Shown: piece after piece, positions 52,392 to 59,740 of the stretch
Layout of the letters: every line of letters begins with the position of its first letter
How positions within the stretch are numbered: position 1 is the stretch's first letter
Assembly: GCF_000417875.1 (NCBI RefSeq)
Contig: NW_006920871.1
Location: forward strand, 36,489 to 96,228
DNA length: 59,740 bases
Direction of reading: 5' to 3'
Source of the DNA: Pseudozyma flocculosa PF-1
Taxonomy: Eukaryota > Basidiomycota > Ustilaginomycetes > Ustilaginales > Ustilaginaceae
The notes under the pieces: model-generated
Databases searched by the model: none
Told to the model about the DNA's origin: nothing
What the model saw: the letters and a program-made list of their open reading frames with translations, nothing else
Program-made: the position numbers and the translations under genes

Positions 52392-55300
52392 CTACTGACT
52401 CTTGTCATCGACGTCCATCGGCATCGGCGTCGGCGTCGGCGTCGCAGATGGCTTCTGCCGCGCCGTGTCCGTCCCGCCCTGCCCATTGGCCGCCGCCGCC
52501 ACCTGCCCCTCGGCTGCGGCATCACCACCGCCCTCGCCCATCTCAACATCGTTGGCATCCTCGTCAAAGTCGGCCGCAAACAGCGCCTCGAGCGCCGGCG
52601 TGTACTTTTGGATGGTGCCAAACTTGCTCAGCGGGTAGGTGACCAGGTCAAAGGCGAGCGCGATCGGCATCTTTTTGGCCGTCCCGTGCTCGGTTGCCGG
52701 CTGCAGCACTCGGTCGCCGTTGGCAGGTGCCGGTGCCGACGCCGCGGCCGACGACGATGCGGCAAAGAGCGAGGAGCGCGCCATCTTGGGGTACCGCTGC
52801 GAAAAGTGGGTGAGGAGGAGGTTGTCGGCGTCCATCCGGCGTCCGACGTCGATGGCCTCGCCAAACGTCGAGTGGCCCTTGGCAATGGCCATCGTCAGCT
52901 GGCTGTCCTCGAGCGTCGCCTCGTGGATCAGCACCGTCGAGCCCCGGCCCGCCGCGATCAGCTCGTCCGACGGCCGCGTGTCGCCCGAGTAGGTCAGCGA
53001 CCAGCCCGACGCGTGGCGCACCACCAGGCCGTAGCAGTGCGAGCCGCGGTGGTGCACCCGCGCCGTGTGCAGGTAGCTCAGGTTGAGCGCGGCCTTGGCG
53101 TCGGCGCTCAGCTCGACGTGGCGAGACCGCGCCTGCCCCGCAACCGCCTTGCCGACTGCCTGGCCCTTGGCAGAGGCCGCCGAAGAGTCCGGCAGCGGGT
53201 CGACGCCGGTGCGGTAGTCGAGGAACTCGTTGTTGAGCAGCACCACGTCGTCGTCGAGGCCGAGGTCCTCGATGCTCGCGTACTCGCGCAGGTAGGTGTG
53301 CACAAAGCTCGTCGCCACGAGGTGGAGCGGCGCTGCGGGCCGCGGGTGCAGCTTGCGGCGCTCGACGAGGAGCCGGATCAGCCCGATGTGGTGGTCGGCG
53401 TGGATGTGGCTGATAAAGAGGCAGCGCAGGTTGCGCAGGATCGCGTCGACGTCCTCGCCCTTGTCCGAGTTGACCTCGGCCGAGGTGCCGTCGCGATCGC
53501 AGCCAAACTTGCGCTTCAGCAGGCCGTAGGTCGCCTCGCCGGCGTCGAGCAGGATGTTGCCGTCCCTGGGCGTCTGGACCAGCGTCGAAATGACGTTGCG
53601 GTACTTGGACGGCGAGGCGCTGCCCGTGCCGAGCGTGGTGATGAGCACGTCGTCGGCAGGCGCCACGCTCGCTCCGCCCGCATTTCCGCCTTCAAGCTGC
53701 AGCTGCCGCCGCGTGGTCTCGACAGCCTCGAGGTAGTCGGACCACGCCTTTTTGCGCGCCTCCTGCAGCCGCTCCTGCCGCACCAACCCGAGCTCCGCGC
53801 TTTCGATCGCCTTGTCCTTTGGGCTGGCGCCGTTGGCGCCCTTGCCGGCCGCCTTGCGGTTCTTGTCCTTGAGCTTGTCGGTCTGGGCGCGCTGCTCCTC
53901 GGACTCGTCGACCGCCTCGAGCTGGAACGAAGCCATCCGCTCCGCCTCGTCGGACCCGAGCGCAAAGTCAAAGTCGGGCGCGCCGGACCGGTGGCGCTTC
54001 GGCGCGCCGCGCGGGTGGAGCTGGACCAGCTGGTCAGCCTCTGCCGCCACAAGCTGCAGCGAGGCGAGGGTGGGCGAGCCTTTGCGGAGCTCGTCAAGCG
54101 AGACCCGCGGTGCCAGCTGGTACTGGGGCACGCGGAAGAGCTGCTGGTCGAGCTTCGACAGGCGCAGGGGGATCGTCGAGCTCGAGGGGAACATGAGCTT
54201 GTTGGCGCAGACGTCGTCGTTGCAGAGGATGTGGTGGCAGTCTGGCCCGAAGCGGGCCATCCACTGCTGGTAGCGCTCGTCGCGCAGCACCTCGAGCGGC
54301 ACGGCGTGGACGATGGCGTGGGGCATGCGGTGCTGCTCGGCGGGCTTGTCGACGTTGGCACCGGCAGCGTAGGCGGCAAAGGCGCCGTCCGACTCGGCAG
54401 AGAGGAGCGAGGGGATGTAGGCAGCCGAGGGCAGGTAAATCTGCATGAAGACGGCGCCAGCCCTCGACGGTCCCAAGACGTCCTGCGAGCGGATGGTGAC
54501 CGACTCGACGTCGGCCCATTCTGCTGGCTCCGAGTCGGTCTCAGCCGCACCCTTCGACCCCTGGGTAGCAGCGTTCTTTTTGGCTGCCGATCTTGCGCCG
54601 CCGCCACGCTTGCCGCCGTACTGGGCGACCCTTTGCTTGTCGCTCCACCTCTTGCGCGACTGAGCGTCCATCTGGGCCCAGCTCTTTGGCCGCGAGACTT
54701 GGACATCGTCTCCACGAGTCAGAGCGGCGAAGCTCGGGCCGGGAACAACGCCGGCTTCGAGGGCTTTGGCAGGGTCAAACTTGCCGCGCTGCGGGTGCGC
54801 CTCGCAGATGAAGGCGAGCACCGGCGCTTGACCGCCCTGCTCGCCGGAAGGTGCGCTGGCCACGTCGCCGCTGCCGTTGCGAGCGATGAGGTCTAGGGGA
54901 TTGTCGGGCAGCTGGCTGATGACGAACGCAGGCGTCCGCGGCGGCTTCCAGCCTGGTGCGCTGTACTGGGCCTCGGTGTCGAGGTCGGCAATTTCGACGC
55001 CCTGGTCGGACGCCCTCTGGCGCTTTTCGAGGAGCGAGTCATTGAAGAGGCTGTCTGCGACCATGCGGATCCAGGCCTGCGCTTCGTCCCCTTTGAGCTT
55101 GGCCGGGTTCCAGCTGGGCCTCCTCCACCTGCTCCGGACACCCTCGACGGCGGCCTCGTCGGCCTGAGCTTCGTTGTCGAGTCTCGGTCTCTTGGCCAGC
55201 TGACCAGGGGCCTCATCCAGCTCCTGCTGCTGCTGCTGGGGGCCGGGGCGGTGAAGCTCTGTGGCAGCAGAGGCACGGCATGGACGATGACGTTCTGGTC

Positions 55301-55975
55301 CTCGTAGAAGGGTTTGGGCGCAGTACCTGCTCTCGAGGATGGTGGGAGGTGCGCGGGAAGCTCGTTTACGTGTAGCTGCATGGTGTCGCGCTTTGCATAG
55401 GTCCTCATGGTTGCGAGGGCGTAGCAGAGGTTGGCGGGGCCGTGTACGCTCGATGCGGTGCGGTTGCCGTCGGCCTGGGACATGAGGACGCCGGGCAGGC
55501 CGCCGATGGCCTCCCACCCGATGCGCGGGACAAAGATGTTTGTGACCCTGCTGAGGTTTGCCTTGCGCTGGGTGCAGGAGCGGGATGTGCCTTCGCCGGC
55601 GTTGAAGAGGTAGCGGTCTGCGCCGAACTGGAGCATGACGGGTGGGAGGAGGGGGGTGTCGGACGAGGGGGCGGTGAGGATGCGCATGTCTGCCAGCATG
55701 TTGGCGTTGGGTCTGGCCGGCTGGACCGCGGTGTGAAGGGGCGAGGAGGTGAGTGCGGATGCAGTGGAACCGGTGCACTGTCGGCGTTGTGAGGTCCTGC
55801 AAGGCTGCTGCTGCTGCAAAAGTAGAGGCGCGGTGCTGTGGCACTTGAGACGAGGGGCAGGATGAGCACGAGAAGCGCAGGCAAAGTTGGTTGTAGCAGC
55901 TGGATGCAGACGTGCCGGGAGCGATGGCAATCTGGGTCGAAGGATCAAGAGGCGAGGAAGGAGCGAGGTTGTCAT
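52392..55975 (-). CDS. TRZ1: Long-form tRNase Z (ELAC2/Trz1), with an apparent frameshift
   Basis: Endonuclease that removes tRNA 3' trailers in nucleus and mitochondria. The C-terminal metallo-beta-lactamase half is intact: LITTLGTGSASPSKYRNV, the zinc motif SHIHADHHIGL, SLTYSGDTRPSDELI, HEATLEDSQLTMAIAKGHST and LLLTHFSQRYPK. The N-terminal, catalytically inactive half is also recognisable (LPPVMLQFGADRYLFNAGEG, NIFVPRIGWEAIGGLPGVLM, FYEDQNVIVHAVPLLP) but lies in a different frame. The switch falls between about 55205 and 55290, in a segment of C homopolymers and a (CAG)5 run, where one base appears to be missing. No GT-AG intron explains it. ATG 55975 gives an Arg/Leu-rich, acid-free start (MTTSLLPRLLILRPRLPSLP) that suits a mitochondrial presequence; a nuclear form could start at an inner Met (MLADMRIL). 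A sequencing error is more likely than loss, since this enzyme is usually essential. Confidence 0.85.
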
Positions 55976-56562
55976 TCGTCCATGGCTTGAGCTGGCTTGG
56001 CTTAGCTTGGCGGGCGAGAGGTGGCGGACGACGGCGGCAGGCCACAGAGATGCAGCGACGGTGGATGTCGATATCGGGGTGGCGATGTCGGTAGAGATGG
56101 TGTCTAAGCTGGGCGAGCGTGGTGGTGGTGGTGGTGGGTGTGGGTGCGGAGGGAGCCAGGAGCGAGGAGGCAGCGAGGCTAAGGAGCCCACCCCTGGCCA
56201 GTGGGCAGGCCAGCAAGCCGCCGTCTGTCAGCCAACCTCTTTTTCTTCGCGGTGCCGTGTCGACTGGCCGGAATTCGGGACTCTGAGCCCCACTGACTGG
56301 GCCTGTGCAGCCAGCGGGTCCCACCCAGGGTCCCTCTGGCTCTCGGTGGCCGGGCCAGCCACATAGCCGGCCAAGAGGCCGCACCCTGGCCTCTCGCTCT
56401 AGCCCCTCCCCTCCTGGCCGCCTCGACGCTCGCTATAAAGGCCACCATCGCCCTACCGTCTCCCCTCGTATCCCTCTACACCATCGCCTACGCCCCCCTA
56501 GCACCTCAACGCACCGCTCTCCGCTGACTCGCATTCCACCACCGCCTGCCGATCCCGCAAAG
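55976..56562. other. Divergent promoter region of tRNase Z and aminotransferase
   Basis: These 587 nt separate the two start codons. A (GGT)5 run lies at 56121-56135 and a TATA box serves the plus-strand gene. No TATA-like word is evident for tRNase Z. Confidence 0.65.
56434..56439 (+). promoter_or_regulatory. TATA box upstream of the aminotransferase gene
   Basis: TATAAAGG in GC-rich surroundings, 124 nt upstream of ATG 56563, a normal spacing for a fungal TATA promoter with a short C-rich leader. Confidence 0.65.
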
Positions 56563-57920
56563 ATGGCCAGCCTGCCCGTGTTCAAGGTCGAGCAGTGGAT
56601 GGACCGGTACGAGACGACATGCACCCACAACCTCGCAGAGACGTGCTGCGACTCGATCTCGCTCCACGACCTCGACCACCTCTCCAGGCAGGCCGGAATC
56701 GAAGAGCCCACACTCGCCGCCTTGAGCGGAAAGCGCCTCACCTACGGCCATATCCGCGGCAGCCCGGAGCTCCGGCAGAACATCGCAAGCCTCTACCCCG
56801 CCGCCGTCGCTGACGGATCTCTCGGCCCGGACAATGTCCTCGTCACTGTGAGTCCCGTCGCCACGGGTGTCGCAGCGTCGGTCTCAGCCCAGAGCAGCAA
56901 CTCAGTCGTCTCGCTGCTCCACCTCCCGCTCCACGTTTTCCCACCACTCTGACCGCACAGCAAGGTGCGATCGGCGCCAACTTTCTCGTCGAGCTCTCGC
57001 TCGTCAAGCGCGGCGACCACGTCGTCTGCGTGCACCCGACCTACCAGTCGCTCTTCGAGGTGCCGCGCAGCCTGGGCGCCGACGTCGATCTGTGCCGGCT
57101 CGATCCTGCCGACGGGTGGCGCTTCTCGGTCGACCGCCTGGCCTCACTGCTGCGCCCCACGACGTCGCTCGTCATCCTCAACAACCCAAACAACCCGACC
57201 GGCCAGGCCCTCTCGCGGTCCACGCTCGACGCCATCGTCGAGGCCGTCAAGGCCCGCGCCGCGCCAGGCTGCATCATCCTCTCGGACGAGGTGTACCGAC
57301 CTCTCTTCCACTCGCTCCCCACCTCCGACGACGCCGACGGTGCGCCACCGTGTTCCATCCTCGAGACGGGCTACGCGCACGCCATCGCCACGGGCAGCCT
57401 GTCCAAGGCCTTCAGCCTCGCCGGTATCCGCGTCGGGTGGATCGCGACGCCGCGCTCCGACCTCATCGAGGCCTTTGCCCAGCGACGCGACTACAACGTC
57501 ATCAGCGTCTCGATGGTCGACGACGCCATCGCCGCGCGGGCGCTGCACCCGCGCGTCGCCCAAAGGATTCTCGAACGCAACACCCATCTCGCAAGGACCA
57601 ACCGCGCCATCCTCGAGGCTTGGATCGAGAAGACGCCCCAGGTCGAATGGGTCCCCACCCAGGCCGGTACCACTGCGCTGCTCCGTCTGGTTCGAACCGC
57701 AGCGGCGGCGGCGCGGGGTGGAGAGCGAACGGCGGCGACCGACGAGGTGGATGCAGACGACTTCTGCATGCGTCTCCACGACCGCGCCGGCGTACTCGTC
57801 GCGCCCGGTACCTGCTTCGACTGGCAGGGCTGGATCCGCATCGGCTACGTCGGAAATACCCAGGAGCTCCAGGAGGGCCTCGACAGGATCACAGACTTCC
57901 TACGCTCCGAGTCGATCTAG
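56563..57920 (+). CDS. PLP-dependent aminotransferase, fold type I (class I/II)
   Basis: Two exons (56563-56847 and 56961-57920), joined in phase 0, give 414 residues. Hallmarks of class I/II enzymes are the N-terminal YGHIRGSPELRQNIASLY, QGAIGANFLVELSLVKRGDH, VILNNPNNPTG (166-176), and IILSDEVYRPLF with Asp204 and Tyr207. The Schiff-base lysine is Lys244 in ATGSLSKAFSLAGIRVGW, and the substrate-carboxylate arginine is in GWIRIGYVGN near the C-terminus. No targeting signal is obvious, so it is probably cytosolic. The amino donor and acceptor cannot be deduced. The gene is divergent from tRNase Z and has no biosynthetic neighbours. The start at AAGATGGCC follows a short C-rich leader behind the TATA box. 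Confidence 0.88.
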
Positions 57921-58496
57921 CTTCGTCGTCGTTGCCTGCGAAGAGGCAAGGGCCTGGGATGTGTAGAAAGAGAAGGGGGGAGAAATCAAACTGCCAGAGT
58001 CACAACTGCAGGCCCGCAGTGGTGTGGAAGTGCGAGGCGAGGTGTTGCGACACCGGGCGTGTGCCAAAGCTGGCTTGGGATCCATCGAGCCTCGCATCGC
58101 ATCCCAGCGCATCCAGCCCATCGACACAACAGTTTGGTGTGTCCAGGAGAGAAGGCGATTAAGATGAAAAGGGACGCCGGCACATGGGTGCGATGAGGCG
58201 CGGGATATCTACAGAGGCTGCGTGCGTGGCATGGCATGGCGGGGCGGTGTGACAATGAAGCTGAGAGCGGCGGTGGCAGTGGCTATGCGGTAGGGACGAT
58301 GAAGAGGGGGAGTGGTGGTGGTGGTGGTGGTGGTGGTGACGAGGAAGTGCGCGCGCGGTCCAGCCGACGACGACGCGAGAAAGAAAGTGGGAGGGGGCCG
58401 GGAGCAAGGCGCGAGACCTAGCGGAGCCTAGCTCAGCCCGCGCCGCGCCGCGCCGCGCCGTCCTGCATCTCCAGGCCTCACCGAACGAGGCCCCGC
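57921..58496. other. Intergenic region between convergent aminotransferase and SCS7
   Basis: These 576 nt hold both 3' ends, with a (GGT)8 array and a short GCCGC repeat near 58440-58460. No gene is seen. Confidence 0.6.
58314..58337. repeat. (GGT)8 trinucleotide microsatellite
   Basis: Eight GGT units, the same motif class (ACC/GGT) as the arrays at 14549, 42351 and 49416. Confidence 0.88.
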
Positions 58497-59740
58497 TCAG
58501 AGCATGGTGCCAAAGACATAGTCCCAGAGCTTGCTGGTGACGCCAAAGCCGAGCTCAAAGTTCTTGTAGTGGTGCTCGAGGTGGTACTGCTTCATCTCGC
58601 GCATGTACTGCGGCAGCTTGGTGTGGTGGAGCGCGTAGTGCATGCAGTCGTAGACGACGTACATGCTAAAGGCGCCCGAGATGAGGCCGTTGGCGATGCG
58701 GTTGGGGAAGAGGGTGTGGGCGAGCTGGGTGAAGGGGTAGCTCAGCACGAAAAACAGGAGGGGCGGCATGACGAGCCGCAGCCGGTCCATGGGCAGGTAG
58801 TGGTGGACGCCGTGGAGGAGAAAGTGGAGCATGAGGAAAAAGGGGCGGTCGGGCAGCACGTCGTCGATGTGGAAGAGGAAGCGGTGCAGCGTGTACTCGA
58901 GCAGCGTCCAGATGACGACGCCCGCCGCCCAGCACGCAAACGTCTGCGTCACGGCCACGCTCCACGCCGACGACGAGGCGAGCGAAAGGGGCAGCGCCGA
59001 GCCGCCCTTGAGGCCGGCGTGGGCGGCGGCGAGCTCGTGGGCGGCGTTGCGGACGGCAAATTGGGTGGCGGAGCGGTAGAAGATGGCGGCGGCGATGGGG
59101 ACCCAGATCATGGGCACCACGTACCACGGGGTGCGCGTGAACATTTCGAGGAAGTCGGGCCCAAAGAGGCGGGCGGGCTCCTTGAGGTGGCGCGGGTTGT
59201 GGACCTGCTCGAGGTAGAATTCCTTTGAAAAGGTGGCGTTCCACATCTGGGGGATGAGGGGGCGCGAAAGGTCGAGGAAGTGGTGCTTGTGGAAGTCGGC
59301 CGAGCCGTCGGTCTCGTCGGGGTGGAAGTCGGCGGTGATGATGATGCTGTCGTCCTTGCCCGAATACTCTCCGGCAGCCAACTTTGCGCCGCCGCCGCCG
59401 TTGGCCTTTGCGTTGCTGTCGCGGTCTGCGAGGAGCTTTTCCTCCTCGGGCGTCTTTGGCAGGCGGCCGACGAGGTACTCGTTTAGGACGTCGTAGGCCG
59501 AGTCGGAGTGGGAGTGCTCCTCGGGGTCGTCCATGATCTCGCCCATGTCCTTGCCGGCGAACCTGAGGATGAGGTCGTCTCCGCCCGGGTGGTCCTCGAC
59601 GAACTCGGAGACGTTGTAGACGTTGCCGCGGTGGATGAGCCAGCAGTCGTCGGGGCGGTCGTGCTTTGCGACGTCGTCGAGGGTGAAGAGGCGGATCTGG
59701 CGCTGGGGCTGGGCGGGCACGGATGCGGCGGCGGCGGCGG
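58497..59740 (-). CDS. SCS7: Sphingolipid fatty-acid alpha-hydroxylase Scs7/Fah1 (5' end outside window)
   Basis: ER di-iron enzyme that 2-hydroxylates the very-long-chain fatty acid of ceramide. At least 413 residues are visible. An N-terminal cytochrome b5 domain (FTLDDVAKHDRPDDCWLI, EFVEDHPGGDDLILRFAGKD) carries the haem-ligand HPGG. The membrane hydroxylase domain has the histidine boxes HRFLFH, HFLLHGVHH and HYALHHTKLP, then HLEHHYKNFELGFGVTSKLW near the end. Several hydrophobic helices lie between them. The frame is open through the window edge as Ala-Ala-Ala-Ser-Val before PAQPQRQIRLFT. The codon at 59720 is GTG, so the true ATG must lie just beyond the window. No intron is visible. 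Confidence 0.93.
   Translation of the reverse strand, partial: AAAAASVPAQPQRQIRLFTLDDVAKHDRPDDCWLIHRGNVYNVSEFVEDHPGGDDLILRFAGKDMGEIMDDPEEHSHSDSAYDVLNEYLVGRLPKTPEEEKLLADRDSNAKANGGGGAKLAAGEYSGKDDSIIITADFHPDETDGSADFHKHHFLDLSRPLIPQMWNATFSKEFYLEQVHNPRHLKEPARLFGPDFLEMFTRTPWYVVPMIWVPIAAAIFYRSATQFAVRNAAHELAAAHAGLKGGSALPLSLASSSAWSVAVTQTFACWAAGVVIWTLLEYTLHRFLFHIDDVLPDRPFFLMLHFLLHGVHHYLPMDRLRLVMPPLLFFVLSYPFTQLAHTLFPNRIANGLISGAFSMYVVYDCMHYALHHTKLPQYMREMKQYHLEHHYKNFELGFGVTSKLWDYVFGTML

Noticed and set aside
52206..54896. An 896-codon open frame antisense to tRNase Z
   Set aside because: High-GC coding DNA often leaves the opposite strand open. The predicted protein is Arg/Val/Leu-biased with no domain, while the minus strand carries the zinc motif and conserved blocks.
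55205..55290. An 18-nt GT-AG segment as an intron explaining the tRNase Z frame change
   Set aside because: It is far below the minimum intron size, and being a multiple of three it would not change the frame.
1..59740. tRNA, rRNA or secondary-metabolite cluster
   Set aside because: No convincing A-box/B-box pair with foldable arms, no rRNA-like sequence, and no polyketide, peptide or terpene synthase was seen. The lone aminotransferase and GT31 gene are not neighbours in a pathway.

Overview
The window looks like nuclear chromosomal DNA from a GC-rich basidiomycete yeast or filamentous fungus. Short introns with GTGAGT- or GTACGT-like donors and (C/T)AG acceptors interrupt many genes. The gene set (COG2, a GCKIII kinase, Oac1, Erv29, Ssu72, PTEN, long tRNase Z, Scs7 and a 'macrofage activating glycoprotein' family protein) is eukaryotic and fungal. 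Codon use is strongly GC3, and a smut-lineage fungus (Ustilaginomycotina) is my best guess, but I cannot fix the species from sequence alone. Eighteen protein-coding genes can be supported, two of them cut by the window edges (COG2 on the left, SCS7 on the right). They are separated by unusually long, low-complexity intergenic stretches of 0.2-3.7 kb that are rich in CCTG/CCAG, ACC and other microsatellites. There are two runs of N (17273-17968 and 29260-29473).

Layout. 1-939 is the C-terminal end of COG2, converging on a seven-exon GCKIII kinase (4162-1456). Next come the mitochondrial oxaloacetate carrier OAC1 (7080-8862, with an 8-nt micro-exon) and the ER cargo receptor ERV29/SURF4 (10657-11870). 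A gap-interrupted gene of unknown function spans 14873-18183. A lower-GC, CpG-poor island (about 18930-20260) carries a decayed ORF with an internal duplication and is probably a mobile-element relic. A maltose-utilisation pair follows: an alpha-glucoside MFS transporter (22731-20873) divergent from a GH13 maltase (26399-28162). After it come a basic-type amino-acid permease split by a suspect assembly gap (29159-31317), a long PTEN homologue (34409-31737), SSU72 (36563-37906), a GT31-like Golgi glycosyltransferase (40119-38286) and a small single-pass membrane protein (42989-43741).

The right part holds a stop/start-overlapping (TGATG) pair, a J-domain protein (47211-46498) followed by a nuclear-looking protein of 835 residues (46498-43991). 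It also holds a GPI-type secreted glycoprotein (49524-50815), a long-form tRNase Z with an apparent frameshift (55975-52392), a fold-type I aminotransferase (56563-57920) and the sphingolipid fatty-acid 2-hydroxylase SCS7 (59740-58497).

Most genes are housekeeping: secretory pathway (COG2, ERV29, GT31, GPI protein, SCS7), RNA processing (SSU72, tRNase Z), signalling (GCKIII kinase, PTEN) and nutrient uptake (maltase, MFS transporter, permease, OAC1). No secondary-metabolite cluster, CRISPR array, rRNA or convincing tRNA gene was seen. The most unusual observations are the TGATG-coupled gene pair, the OAC1 micro-exon, the CpG-decayed repeat island and the broken tRNase Z frame.
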